This document shows, one piece after another, positions 1-11,276 of a stretch of DNA of 64,000 nucleotides. How positions within the stretch are numbered: position 1 is the stretch's first letter; each line of letters opens with the position of its first letter. Source of the stretch: Anaerolineae bacterium (GTDB taxonomy: Bacteria; Chloroflexota; Anaerolineae; Caldilineales; Caldilineaceae); the NCBI GenBank assembly GCA_030432295.1, contig JAUIHI010000011.1, forward strand, positions 122,546 through 186,545. The letters run 5' to 3'. The notes under the pieces are model-generated. The model ran no database searches, was not told where the DNA came from, and was given only the letters and a program-made list of their open reading frames with translations. Position numbers and translations under genes: made by a program.

Positions 1-2
1 TG

Positions 3-1988
3 GTGGTGGCCCTGCACGACCGGGTGCAGGTAGTGGCGCGCAGCCGTAGCGACGGGGTGGATGTGGGCGCAATCGCCACGGCCCTGGGCGGCGGTGGACA
101 CAGACGGGCCGCGGCCGCACTTGTGCGCGGGGGGAGTCTGGCCGATGTGCGGGCCAGAATTTTGAAGATGGCTGGCGTCTCTGTACGCCCCCCCCTGACC
201 GTCCGGGAAATGATGAGCCGGGGACGTCCCCAAACTTTGCCACCGGAAATGGCTGTGGGAGACGCGGCCATCCTCATGCGCCGCTACGGCCACGAGGGCT
301 TTCCCGTTGTGGCGACCAAAGCGGATGGACACGACGATCTGTTGGGGATTCTCCTGCGCCGGGACGCAGATCGGGCCATCGATCACGGCCTGGAGAAGCG
401 CTCGGTGGAGATGCTTATGCGCGCAGGCAGGGTGACTATCGGTCCTGACGCGCCCATCACCGAACTGCACCGGCTGATGATCGAGAGCGGCTGGGGGCAG
501 ATTCCGGTTGTGGACGGCGCGGGGCAGATCATCGGCATTGTCACCCGCACAGACCTGATAAAGCTGTGGGGCGAAGAGGGGGACGACAGCCACAGCCTTC
601 CCGACGTAAGCCGGGAACTGGTCGAAATTCTCCCACCTGTCCAACACCGGCTGCTGCGGCTGGCCGGGGAGATGGCGACAGAATACGGCCACGCCGTCTA
701 TGTAGTCGGTGGCTTTGCCCGGGACCTGCTGCTGGGACGCATCCACGAAAGAGGCAGCAACGCGGATTTGGATGTGGTGGTAGAAGGCGACGCCATCGCC
801 CTGCTGGAAGCGATGCAGAGCCGCTGCGGGGGGCGCATTGTCACCCACCGGCGTTTTGGCACGGCCAAATGGCTGCTGGACGAGCCGACCCATCCCATCA
901 CCTGCGTCGAACTGGTGGCTGAGGCTGGTACGCTGCCGGCCCATCTGGACCTGGTGACGGCACGCACAGAATTCTACACCGAGCCGACTGTCCTGCCCAC
1001 AGTCGAGCAGGGCAGTATTAAACTGGACCTGCACCGGCGGGATTTTACTATCAACACCCTGGCGATTGTGCTGACGCCGGACCGCTGGGGCGATCTACTG
1101 GACTTCTACGGCGGGCTGGCCGATCTGCGATTGGGGCTGATCCGGGTGCTGCACAGTCTGAGTTTTGTAGACGATCCCACCCGCATTCTGCGCGCGGTGC
1201 GCTACGAGCAACGCTTCGATTTCAGCATCGAAAAGCGCACGCTGGAGTTGCTGACCGATGCCGTGCCCCTGGTGGATCGGGTGACGCCAGCCCGCATCCG
1301 CCACGAACTGGACCGCATCTTTCAGGAGCAGACGCCGGAGAAAGCCCTCTACCGGCTGGACGAATTGGGAGTGCTGGCGGCCATCCATCCCCAGCTGGCG
1401 ACGACCGCCACGCTGGCAGGGAAGTATGCAGCCCTGCGTTCCCGGCTGGCCGCGGGCGATCCCTCTCTGGCCGAGGCGGGGGAAGTCATCGAGCGCCTCT
1501 ACTGGGGGCTGCTAGTCTATCCGCTGCTGCCCGCCGAAGCCGTGGACGCGGATGAGGAAATCGCCACGGGTATCGTCGGCGAACTGACCGAAACACTGAA
1601 ACTGCGGGGCGAAACCACCCGGCTGATGCTGCGCCTGGCCCATCTGAAAGCTTATCGGGACGAACTGGCCGACGCTTCTCTGCGTCCCAGCCGGGTCGTG
1701 GAGATTCTGGACCGGTCGCCCCTGGCCGCGCGCCTGCTCTTTGGCCTGGCCGAAGACGACCCAACTATCGACGCCCACCTGCGCCGCTTCCAGGACGAGT
1801 GGCAGCACATCCGCCCGACAGTCACAGGTCGGGAGCTGGCGGGAATGGGCATTCGTCCCGGCCCGACTTTCGGCCACATTTTGCGCCGTCTGCGTGCCGA
1901 CCTGCTGGATGGGAAGATTGCGGGCGTGGCAGAAGAGAAGCGGTTGGCTGGGGCGTTGATAGAGGAGCAATCACACCCACAGGAGTAA
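3..1988 (+). CDS. CCA tRNA nucleotidyltransferase with DHHA1 and CBS domains (5' partial)
   Basis: Adds or repairs the CCA end of tRNAs in the cytoplasm. The frame is open at the left edge, so the N-terminus lies outside the window. Visible domains in order: the end of a DHHA1 domain with a GGGGH motif near in-window residue 30; two CBS domains at about 66-190; a class II nucleotidyltransferase head with GG-x-x-R-D near 235-240 and the metal-binding stretch NADLDVVVEGD near 252; an RNA-binding region with the RRDFTINTLA motif; and a C-terminal helical region. This DHH-CBS-nucleotidyltransferase architecture is known for bacterial tRNA nucleotidyltransferases, but is much longer than the E. 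coli type. It may be CCA-adding or only A-adding; sequence alone does not decide. Confidence 0.9.
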   Translation: MVALHDRVQVVARSRSDGVDVGAIATALGGGGHRRAAAALVRGGSLADVRARILKMAGVSVRPPLTVREMMSRGRPQTLPPEMAVGDAAILMRRYGHEGFPVVATKADGHDDLLGILLRRDADRAIDHGLEKRSVEMLMRAGRVTIGPDAPITELHRLMIESGWGQIPVVDGAGQIIGIVTRTDLIKLWGEEGDDSHSLPDVSRELVEILPPVQHRLLRLAGEMATEYGHAVYVVGGFARDLLLGRIHERGSNADLDVVVEGDAIALLEAMQSRCGGRIVTHRRFGTAKWLLDEPTHPITCVELVAEAGTLPAHLDLVTARTEFYTEPTVLPTVEQGSIKLDLHRRDFTINTLAIVLTPDRWGDLLDFYGGLADLRLGLIRVLHSLSFVDDPTRILRAVRYEQRFDFSIEKRTLELLTDAVPLVDRVTPARIRHELDRIFQEQTPEKALYRLDELGVLAAIHPQLATTATLAGKYAALRSRLAAGDPSLAEAGEVIERLYWGLLVYPLLPAEAVDADEEIATGIVGELTETLKLRGETTRLMLRLAHLKAYRDELADASLRPSRVVEILDRSPLAARLLFGLAEDDPTIDAHLRRFQDEWQHIRPTVTGRELAGMGIRPGPTFGHILRRLRADLLDGKIAGVAEEKRLAGALIEEQSHPQE

Positions 1989-1993
1989 AAGCG

Positions 1994-2290
1994 ATGGCCT
2001 TTGTAGCTATGTTTCAAGGAACAGCAGCAGCGGAACATCTGTCCACAGTGAAAGAATCTGTGGCGATTCTGGAACGCGAGAGCAGAGATCAGCCGGGAAC
2101 GATCCGCTACGAATTTTATCAATCCGCAGAAGAGCCAACACTTTTTCTGCTCTTTGCCATCTGGGAAACCGAAGCAGACTGGCGAGCGCACATTGCGTCG
2201 GAAGCCCATCGCAAACACGTGTCATTCCTGCCTGCCGGTGCCTGGAAGATACGACCTGCCAAGAGCGAATGGCAGGCTTTGTCTGATTGA
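1994..2290 (+). CDS. Small ABM-fold (antibiotic biosynthesis monooxygenase-like) protein
   Basis: A 98-residue protein with the features of the ABM/quinol monooxygenase dimeric ferredoxin-like family. It has an N-terminal strand, a helix with ESVAILERESRDQPG, and the conserved segment FAIWETEADWRAHIASEAH, where the family usually carries E-W-x-x-x-x-A-x-x-x-H. Such proteins often act on quinones or simply protect against them; the substrate is unknown. The ATG at 1994 has AGGAG 8 nt upstream and lies 5 nt after the preceding gene, so the two are probably co-transcribed. A longer upstream reading of the same frame overlaps the previous gene and has no support. Confidence 0.8.
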   Translation: MAFVAMFQGTAAAEHLSTVKESVAILERESRDQPGTIRYEFYQSAEEPTLFLLFAIWETEADWRAHIASEAHRKHVSFLPAGAWKIRPAKSEWQALSD

Positions 2291-2350
2291 GTAGAAGTAC
2301 GCTATCGAGTTCCAGTCTATCGAAATCCCCCATCCATAGGAGAACCCTCA

Positions 2351-3520
2351 ATGAAAATCACCGCCATCAGACCCATCTTCGCTCAGGGCGAGCGCCGGGT
2401 CTTTGTCTTTGTCAAAGTGGAGACCGATCAGCCCGGTCTGATCGGTTGGGGCGAGGCATCGTTGGAGGGCAAGCCCCGGGCTGTGGCTGGCTGCATCCAG
2501 GATATGGAGCCGATGATTCTGGGGATGGACCCGCGCAATGTGGAGCATTGCTGGCAGATTCTCTACCGCAGCGCGTTCTGGCGGATGGGGATTATCGGCC
2601 TGTCGGCCATCTCCGGCATTGACCAGGCCCTGTGGGACATCAAAGGCAAAGAACTGGGACGGCCTGTCTACGAACTGCTGGGCGGCAAAGTGCGGGACCG
2701 GGTGCGGATGTACACCCACTTCGGCGGGGCCACGCCGGATGAGATGGCCGAAGACGCGGCATCCAAAGTGGCAAAGGGCTGGACGGCAGTCAAGACAGTG
2801 CCTGTGCCCATTACAAATATTGTAGATGGCATTGGCGTCCAGAAGCAGGCCGAGGCCGGTCTGCGTGCCGTGCGGGAAGCCGTGGGCGACGATATCGACA
2901 TTCTGCTCGATATGCACGGCCGGGTGACACCCCAGATGGCGATCCAATACGCCCGACGCTTCGAGCCGTATGCCCCATTCTTTATGGAGGAACCAGCCCA
3001 GGCCGAGAACCCCGCGGCGATGGCCGCGATTGCCAAAGCCACGACGATTCCCATTGCCACCGGCGAACGGCTGCTCACACGCTGGGGTTTCCGGGAGATT
3101 CTGGAGACGGGCGCGGCCAGCCTGCTCCAGCCCGACACCTGCCACGCGGGGGGCATCAGCGAAATCCGGCGCATCGGCGCGCTGGCCGAAGTCTACTACG
3201 CGGGGATGGCCCCCCACAACCCCTACGGGCCGGTTTCCACCGCGGCCTGTGTCCAGGTGGATTTTGCCATGCCCAACTTTGTGATTCAAGAAATGGTAGA
3301 CCCGGATGTTTCACCCATTTCTATGTTAGAATTTGTGGTCGAACCACTGGAAGTGGTAGACGGCCATATTCTGCCCCCCACCAAACCGGGCATCGGCGTG
3401 GAGGTGGACGAGGCGGCCTGTCTGCGTCGCCAGCCCGATTTCACAGCGCCCAGCTATGGCGGCCAAGTGGTGCGGACCTATGGCGCGGCCCACAAGGACG
3501 GCGGTGTGGCGGACTCATAA
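2351..3520 (+). CDS. Enolase-superfamily sugar-acid dehydratase (galactonate dehydratase-like)
   Basis: Mandelate racemase/muconate-lactonizing enzyme family, 389 residues. Expected metal ligands are Asp near 187 in DMHGR, Glu near 213 in FFMEEPA and Glu near 239 in ATGERLL. A catalytic His sits two residues after the first Asp, and another in APHNPYGP near 288. The D-x-H-G-R pattern plus the late His is the D-galactonate dehydratase arrangement, so dehydration of an aldonic acid to a 2-keto-3-deoxy acid is likely; the exact sugar is inference. An AGGAG site precedes the ATG. The next gene is an aldo/keto reductase, which fits a sugar-oxidation role. Confidence 0.85.
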   Translation: MKITAIRPIFAQGERRVFVFVKVETDQPGLIGWGEASLEGKPRAVAGCIQDMEPMILGMDPRNVEHCWQILYRSAFWRMGIIGLSAISGIDQALWDIKGKELGRPVYELLGGKVRDRVRMYTHFGGATPDEMAEDAASKVAKGWTAVKTVPVPITNIVDGIGVQKQAEAGLRAVREAVGDDIDILLDMHGRVTPQMAIQYARRFEPYAPFFMEEPAQAENPAAMAAIAKATTIPIATGERLLTRWGFREILETGAASLLQPDTCHAGGISEIRRIGALAEVYYAGMAPHNPYGPVSTAACVQVDFAMPNFVIQEMVDPDVSPISMLEFVVEPLEVVDGHILPPTKPGIGVEVDEAACLRRQPDFTAPSYGGQVVRTYGAAHKDGGVADS

Positions 3521-3605
3521 AAAGGCAAAAGGCAAAAAGAGAAGGCAAAAGTATTGGCCGTTTCTCACAACTCGCAACTCATATTACACGAAAGGTACGC
3601 ACACA
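3521..3605. repeat. Low-complexity intergenic segment (AAAGGCAAAAGGC type)
   Basis: An A/G-rich run of repeated AAAGGCAAAAG units, followed by a CTCACAACTCGCAACTC string. The complementary motif (CTTTTGCCTTC) and the CAACTCGCAACT string reappear at 63040-63115, and the CAACTCGCAA string also lies inside the coding sequence near 20620-20640. It looks like a dispersed intergenic repeat family. No gene is visible here apart from the ribosome site of the next one. Confidence 0.5.
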
Positions 3606-4544
3606 ATGCAATACCGACAACTCGGCAAATCCGGCGTGCGGGTCTCTGTCATCGGGCTGGGCACAAACCAGTTCGGCGGCAAAGTTGACCAAAACGGCGT
3701 CAACGAAATCATCGACGGCTGTCTCGATTTGGGCATCAATTTCATCGACACTGCGGACATCTACACAGGCGGTCGCTCGGAGGAGACGCTGGGCGTGGCG
3801 CTGAAGGGCAAGTGGGACAAAGTAGTGATGGGCACAAAGGGTGTCAGCCCGATGGGCAAAGGCGAAAATGACCGGGGCGCGTCCCGCTATCACATCGTCA
3901 ATGCGGTGGAGGCCAGTCTGCGCCGGATGCAGGTGGACCACATCGACCTTTACCAGATGCACCGATGGGACGACACAACACCTATCGACGAAACCTTGCG
4001 CGCTCTGGACGATCTGGTCGCGGGCGGGAAAATCCGCTATGTGGGCGCATCCAACTATGCGGCCTGGCAACTGAGCCGGGCCAATCTGCTGGCGGAATTG
4101 CGGGGCTGGTCACCCTTTGTGACGATTCAGCCCCACTATCATATGTTCGAACGGGGCATCGAGCAGGAACTGATCCCCTACTGTAACGCCTATGGCGTGG
4201 GGATTCTGCCCTACTTCCCCCTGGCCGGTGGCTTCCTGACCGGCAAATATAAGCAGGGCGAAGCCGCACCCGCCGGTTCCCGGGGAGAAAGTAGCCCATA
4301 TGTCCAGCGCTATATGACCGACGAAAACTACGGGATTGTGGCGAAACTGGCGGCCTGGGCCGAGGAGCGAGGCCATTCGATGGTGGAACTGGCCCACGCC
4401 TGGCTACTGGCCCAGCCGCAAGTTAGTTCGGTCATCTCCGGCGCGACGAAGCTGAGCCAGGTGCAGAGCAACGCGGCCGCGGCTGATTGGTCGTTGAGCG
4501 CGGAAGAGTTCGCCGCGGTCAACGCTGTGCTGGCTAGTGAATAG
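3606..4544 (+). CDS. Aldo/keto reductase
   Basis: NAD(P)H-dependent oxidoreductase of carbonyl groups, 312 residues, TIM barrel. The catalytic tetrad is visible: Asp and Tyr in FIDTADIY, Lys in VMGTKG and His in YQMHRWD. The C-terminal NADP-binding motif SSVISGATKLSQVQSN matches the family pattern (IPG-x-x-x-x-x-Q). The start was set at ATG 3606 because the protein then begins MQYRQLGKSG, as relatives do; a longer reading would run through the repeat upstream. It follows the sugar-acid dehydratase and probably handles a sugar or its breakdown product, but the substrate is unknown. Confidence 0.9.
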   Translation: MQYRQLGKSGVRVSVIGLGTNQFGGKVDQNGVNEIIDGCLDLGINFIDTADIYTGGRSEETLGVALKGKWDKVVMGTKGVSPMGKGENDRGASRYHIVNAVEASLRRMQVDHIDLYQMHRWDDTTPIDETLRALDDLVAGGKIRYVGASNYAAWQLSRANLLAELRGWSPFVTIQPHYHMFERGIEQELIPYCNAYGVGILPYFPLAGGFLTGKYKQGEAAPAGSRGESSPYVQRYMTDENYGIVAKLAAWAEERGHSMVELAHAWLLAQPQVSSVISGATKLSQVQSNAAAADWSLSAEEFAAVNAVLASE

Positions 4545-4583
4545 GCTTCACCGAGTGTGGCGCGCCAAAATCAGATAGAGTTC

Positions 4584-4643
4584 GCGAAGGGGCACATTTC
4601 CAATGCCTGTGAGTTACCGGGCGTTGGAAATGTGCCCCTTCGC
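4584..4643. repeat. Long near-perfect hairpin (23-bp stem, 14-nt loop)
   Basis: The arm 4584-4606 (GCGAAGGGGCACATTTCCAA..) pairs with 4621-4643 across a 14-nt loop, with a single G-U type mismatch. It lies 39 bp after the aldo/keto reductase stop. There is no T-run behind it, so it could act as a transcript-stabilising hairpin, a weak terminator or a small palindromic element. The rest of the 4545-4794 gap is C/T-rich, with no gene seen. Confidence 0.7.
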
Positions 4644-4794
4644 TTAGAAGTCATTTGCCACCCCTCGGACAATACTGAATGGCCCATTCCCCCTTTCCCC
4701 CTTTCCCCCTCTTGACAATCACCTGTCTATCCCGCATTCTATATCTGAACTTCGACCCATTCGGCCAAGCGGCACGCAAAAGGAGTAGACGAGG

Positions 4795-6000
4795 GTGAGA
4801 TATTTCCGCTACTTGCCGTTCATTTGGCTATTTCTGCTGACAACATCGCCTATTTTCAGTCAGCCTCCAGATGAACAGCCGCCTGCCCTGCGCATCGGCT
4901 ACGGCGTCGTCTCCGGTTCCGACCTGACAAATCCGGCCATCCGCTCTCTGGGCGCGGGCATCTATCACAATTGGCGCACGGACAGCGCACCGGTCACGTC
5001 CGACGGTATCCAGTTTGCCCAGACCGTGCGCGTACACCAGAATCTCACCTGCCCCCTCAATTCGGAGAACGCCTGGAACCGGGACGTCTGCCCCTACGCC
5101 GAACCCCACAGCTATCAGGTGCGGCCATTCCTGGCCGACATCGCCGCCACTGCCCAGGCCCAACCCGGCAGCCTCTGGCTGATCGGCAATGAAATGGACC
5201 GTCGGGACTGGTATTTGGGCGGCCAGGACGAAATGCTCCCGGAACTCTACGCCACTGCCTATCACGACATATACACAGCCATCAAAGCTGCCGATCCGAC
5301 CGCACAGATCGCCATCGGTGGGCTGATTCAAGCCACACCCCTGCGTCTGGCCTGGCTGGACCGGATGTGGGAGAGTTACGCCGAGCAATACAGCGCAGAT
5401 ATGCCTGTGGATGTCTGGAACATTCACAACTTCATCCTGCGTGAGGTGCATTATGCCTATGGCGCGGATATTCCCCCTGGCTTCGACGACGACACCAGAG
5501 CAGTCGTCTACGAAAGCGACTGGACCCACATCGATCTGGCCCTCTTCGATCAGCAGATTCGGGCCTTCCGCGGCTGGATGGCAGAACGGGGCCAGCAGGA
5601 AAAACCGTTGATCGTCTCTGAGTACGGCATTCTCTACCGCCACTGTGCGACCTGGCGCTGGACCGGCACAGAGTTTGTCTGCGATCAGAACTTCAGCGAC
5701 GAGCAGGTGGTCGTCGATTTTATGCTGGGGACCTTCGACTACTTTCTCAGCGCGCGGGATTGCACTCTGGGCTATGTGGCCGACGGCTGCCGTCTGGTGC
5801 AACAGTGGCTCTGGTTCAGTCTGGATCACCCGACCGAGGGTTTCAACGTCCATACGCGTCTCTACGACGGCGCAAACGGCAGCCTGACACCGGCTGGCAT
5901 CGCCTACCGGGATTGGGTAGCTGCCCATCGGGACGCGCTCGCCCAGCCTATCCCCACCGACGATCTGCCCCGGATATTCCTGCCCCGGATCGAGAAATAG
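4795..6000 (+). CDS. Secreted glycoside-hydrolase-like TIM-barrel protein
   Basis: 401 residues starting at a GTG with AAGGAG upstream. Residues 1-22 form a signal peptide (hydrophobic core FIWLFLLTTSPIFS). The mature part resembles clan A glycosidases. LWLIGNEMD near residue 130 has the acid/base pattern (N-E), and LIVSEYGIL near 274 has the nucleophile pattern (S-E-Y/F-G). Three closely spaced cysteine pairs (around 82-95, 282-295 and 323-331) suggest disulfides in an exported protein. No specific GH family or substrate can be assigned from sequence alone. The ending LPRIFLPRIEK is typical of exported proteins in Chloroflexota by my recollection, which is inference. Confidence 0.7.
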   Translation: MRYFRYLPFIWLFLLTTSPIFSQPPDEQPPALRIGYGVVSGSDLTNPAIRSLGAGIYHNWRTDSAPVTSDGIQFAQTVRVHQNLTCPLNSENAWNRDVCPYAEPHSYQVRPFLADIAATAQAQPGSLWLIGNEMDRRDWYLGGQDEMLPELYATAYHDIYTAIKAADPTAQIAIGGLIQATPLRLAWLDRMWESYAEQYSADMPVDVWNIHNFILREVHYAYGADIPPGFDDDTRAVVYESDWTHIDLALFDQQIRAFRGWMAERGQQEKPLIVSEYGILYRHCATWRWTGTEFVCDQNFSDEQVVVDFMLGTFDYFLSARDCTLGYVADGCRLVQQWLWFSLDHPTEGFNVHTRLYDGANGSLTPAGIAYRDWVAAHRDALAQPIPTDDLPRIFLPRIEK

Positions 6001-6133
6001 GGATTGGGGGCGGGGAAGATACTATCCGATCCCCAATCCCCAACCCCCACTTTTCTGAAAATCTGCCCATTCCTGCTACACTATACGGATACAATTTTGC
6101 CTTTCCATTCACTTTGTGCCTTTGTGTCCTAGT
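6001..6133. repeat. Intergenic repeats before alaS
   Basis: Two repeat pieces. 6001-6051 is an inverted pair built from GGATTGGGGGCGGGG and CCCCAATCCCCAACCCCC, related to the GGGTATTGG palindromes elsewhere. 6104-6133 is a single arm of the ACCACAAAGGCACAAAGACAC family, on the complementary strand. No gene is seen before the alaS start. Confidence 0.55.
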
Positions 6134-6175
6134 GGTAGCAAAAACCCGAACCCGCCCCAGGAAGCGAGACCTTCG

Positions 6176-8884
<2,709 letters not shown>

Positions 8885-8917
8885 CGTTTCGCTGGTTGAG
8901 AAAGGGAGGAGTGACAG

Positions 8918-9271
8918 ATGATTCAGGTTACGATGCAGGAAATTGAGGAGAATGTGCTGCAACTCATCGAGCAGGCAATCGCGGGTGAGGAAGTTGTAGT
9001 CCTGTCGAACAACCTGCCGGTGGTAAAACTGTCGGCCATCAAAGCGCTCAACGGAGAGCGTAAACCGCGGGTTCCTGGCAGCGCCAAAGGGCTGATTCGT
9101 ATGGCCGACGATTTTGATGCTCCACTAGAGGATTTTGCCGCGCACACATCTGCACAAAAATCATCTGCGACTAAAAAAAGTCCCCTGGTCTTTGGCTACG
9201 CCAAGCAATACCTGATTCACATGGCCGATGACTTCGATGAACCGTTAGAAGATTTTGCTGAGTATATGTGA
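8918..9271 (+). CDS. Phd/YefM-type antitoxin with duplicated C-terminal neutralising tail
   Basis: 117 residues. The N-terminal ~50 residues resemble Phd/YefM-like antitoxins, with the VVVLSNNLPVVKLSAI pattern of a DNA-binding fold. The tail usually seen once in this VapB-like group (G-S-A-K-G-L-I...ADDFDEPLEDF) occurs twice: residues 54-76 (GSAKGLIRMADDFDAPLEDF) and 93-117 (GYAKQYLIHMADDFDEPLED). A Ser/Lys-rich linker joins them. A GGGAGGAG ribosome site precedes the ATG. The stop overlaps the start of the PIN toxin gene by one base, the normal order for such modules. The protein is predicted to bind the toxin and repress the operon. Confidence 0.85.
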   Translation: MIQVTMQEIEENVLQLIEQAIAGEEVVVLSNNLPVVKLSAIKALNGERKPRVPGSAKGLIRMADDFDAPLEDFAAHTSAQKSSATKKSPLVFGYAKQYLIHMADDFDEPLEDFAEYM

Positions 9272-9657
9272 TGCGTATTCTTCTCGACACCCACGCATTT
9301 CTATGGATGATTTTTGGTGATGAGCGGTTGGGCGAATCAATTCGCGCGCAGATTGTGCATCCCCAAAATGAAGTATTCCTCAGTGTAGCGACGTTATGGG
9401 AAATTGCTATCAAAGTCAGTTTGGGAAAGCTGGATCTAGCAATTCCCTTCGAACAAATGATGGAAGAACTCTTGAATAGATATGCGGTTCGGGTGCTTCC
9501 GATTTCCATTGCGGCGTTAGTGGCTGTATCAAAGCTGCCGTTTCATCATCGCGACCCGTTCGACCGTCTCCTTATCGCCCAGGCCATTGTGGAAAATATT
9601 CCAATCATCAGCCGCGACAGTATATTTTCAAACTATCCGGTTAAGATCATCTGGTAA
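9271..9657 (+). CDS. PIN-domain toxin (VapC family)
   Basis: Likely Mg-dependent RNase toxin, 128 residues. Acidic PIN residues are visible: the Asp of RILLDTHAFLW, the Glu of ATLWEIAIK, the Asp of RDPFDRLLIAQA and the late Asp of ISRDSIFSNY. The ending SRDSIFSNYPVKIIW matches the subgroup that pairs with Phd-like antitoxins. ATG 9271 overlaps the antitoxin stop (TGATG), implying translational coupling; a GTG three bases earlier is possible. Base composition is slightly more A/T-rich than neighbours, consistent with a horizontally moved module, although that was judged only by eye. Confidence 0.9.
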   Translation: MRILLDTHAFLWMIFGDERLGESIRAQIVHPQNEVFLSVATLWEIAIKVSLGKLDLAIPFEQMMEELLNRYAVRVLPISIAALVAVSKLPFHHRDPFDRLLIAQAIVENIPIISRDSIFSNYPVKIIW

Positions 9658-9662
9658 CTGAC

Positions 9663-11276
9663 TTGTCCGAAATCCTTCGTATCGAACCCGACGCCACCGC
9701 CGAAGCCGTGCGTCGCCGCCTGGCCCGTATGGACGGGGCACAGGTGGCGGTCGTTCTGCCCAACGGTTGGGGCGAACTGAACAGCATTCCCCGCCTGCGG
9801 CTGATCCAGCGGCAGGCTGTGGCGCGCAACCAGCAGATCGCGCTCGTCACCCACGACCTCGACACCCGGCAGGCGGCTCAACAGTTGGGCATTCCTGTCT
9901 ATGGCAGCGAGACTGGGTTCGCAGGCCGCACCTGGCGTATGACCCCTGTGCTGCCGACCGTCGATCCCCGGCAGCCAGCGGCGGGTCTGCCCAATCCACC
10001 GGCCTGGCGTACAGTCAATGGCGAAGCTGCGGGCAAGGCCCGGATTGCCATCACATCCCGGCCCAACCTGCATCGCAGCCGCCAGCAGCGCATCCGTGCC
10101 GCCGAAGCCTGGCGACGCCCGACCCCGCTCTGGCTGCAACTGGCCGGTTATACGCTGGTGGGCCTCTTTTTGCTGACAGTGCTGGCCGCCTTCGCCATTT
10201 ACGTCCTGCCCGCGGCCACTGTGACTGTCGTGCCCGGCCAGCGCGCAGTGGAAGCCCCTGTCACCCTCACGGCCAGCCCGGACATAGAGGCAGTAGACGT
10301 ACAGGGGCGACTTCTCCCCGGACGCTTGATGGAGACGTATATTGAACTGACCGGCACGATTGCCACCACCGGATCCGAACAGGAAGCCCAGGGCAAGGCT
10401 GTGGGTCAGGTCGTCTTTACCAACCAGACCAATCGGGAAGTGCGCATCCCCGCCGGCACAATCGTCTCCACCAGCACAGGCACCCGCAGCGATTTCATCA
10501 CCACTGCCGAAACAACGGTCCCTGCGCCCCAGGGCAGCCAGGCCACGGCCAGCATCGAAGCCGTGGATGAGGGCGTGCAGGGCAATGCCCGGGCCAACAC
10601 CATCACAACCGTCTCCGGCGCGCTGCGTACCCAAGTGGGCGTGACCAATCCCAACGCGACCGGCGGTGGACAATCCGCGCTGGTGCGAGTGGTCAAGCAG
10701 GTGGACAAAGACACACTGCTCGATCAGCTCTACCTCCAGGCCCAAAGCGAAGCCTTTGGCCGACTGCAACCGGAACTGCGCGCCAACGAATGGCTCTCCG
10801 AATCGTCCATCCAGACATTTATTGTGGCCCAGTTTTTTGATCACTTCAACGACGAGCCAGCCGACGAACTGGGCTTGACTCTGCGGGTGCTGGTGCAGGG
10901 GGTGGCCGTGGATCAGGAGACAGCCAGAGAGATTGCGATGGCTGCGCTGCAAGAGAGTGTGCCCGAACGGGGCAAGCTGGTGGCTGACTCTATTCAGTTT
11001 TTGGTGGACCCAAACTCGACAGCAACCGGACGCACGGTAAGCTTTACAATTGTGGGGCGAGGCAATTACGTAATTCCTATCGACAACCGGGAGTTGCGCT
11101 CTGCTGTGGCCGGTCTCGCGACCGAAGAAGCCACCACACTTTTGCAGGAGGAGTGGCTTCTCCAGCGTCCCCCCGAATTCTATGTGGACCCGGATTGGTT
11201 CGGCACACTGCCCCGCTTTGGCAGCCGCATTCAGGTACGGGTGGAGTTTGACGAAGCCGCGCGGACGAATGAGTAG
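9663..11276 (+). CDS. Membrane-anchored baseplate-J-like domain protein
   Basis: 537 residues from a TTG start 3 nt after the toxin stop. About 160 soluble residues come first, rich in Arg and Pro towards the end. One transmembrane helix follows at about 160-185 (LAGYTLVGLFLLTVLAAFAI), then a large outer domain. Residues about 256-322 have the pattern of the phage baseplate J/gp47 family: IPAGTIVSTSTGTRSDFITT, then TVPAPQGSQATASIEAVDEG, then a GNARANTITTVSG motif. No other phage genes lie nearby, and ruvX overlaps its end, so this is a chromosomal protein of unknown role, perhaps part of a cell-envelope assembly. Confidence 0.7.
   Translation: MSEILRIEPDATAEAVRRRLARMDGAQVAVVLPNGWGELNSIPRLRLIQRQAVARNQQIALVTHDLDTRQAAQQLGIPVYGSETGFAGRTWRMTPVLPTVDPRQPAAGLPNPPAWRTVNGEAAGKARIAITSRPNLHRSRQQRIRAAEAWRRPTPLWLQLAGYTLVGLFLLTVLAAFAIYVLPAATVTVVPGQRAVEAPVTLTASPDIEAVDVQGRLLPGRLMETYIELTGTIATTGSEQEAQGKAVGQVVFTNQTNREVRIPAGTIVSTSTGTRSDFITTAETTVPAPQGSQATASIEAVDEGVQGNARANTITTVSGALRTQVGVTNPNATGGGQSALVRVVKQVDKDTLLDQLYLQAQSEAFGRLQPELRANEWLSESSIQTFIVAQFFDHFNDEPADELGLTLRVLVQGVAVDQETAREIAMAALQESVPERGKLVADSIQFLVDPNSTATGRTVSFTIVGRGNYVIPIDNRELRSAVAGLATEEATTLLQEEWLLQRPPEFYVDPDWFGTLPRFGSRIQVRVEFDEAARTNE

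Noticed and set aside
4712..4717. TTGACA upstream of the secreted glycosidase-like gene
   Set aside because: No -10 hexamer at 16-19 bp; probably chance.
6001..6175. T-box leader for alaS
   Set aside because: No T-box sequence or specifier stem was recognised; the region consists of repeat arms.
9663..11276. Prophage remnant suggested by the baseplate-like domain
   Set aside because: Neighbours are alaS, a toxin-antitoxin pair and ruvX; no other phage-type gene is present.
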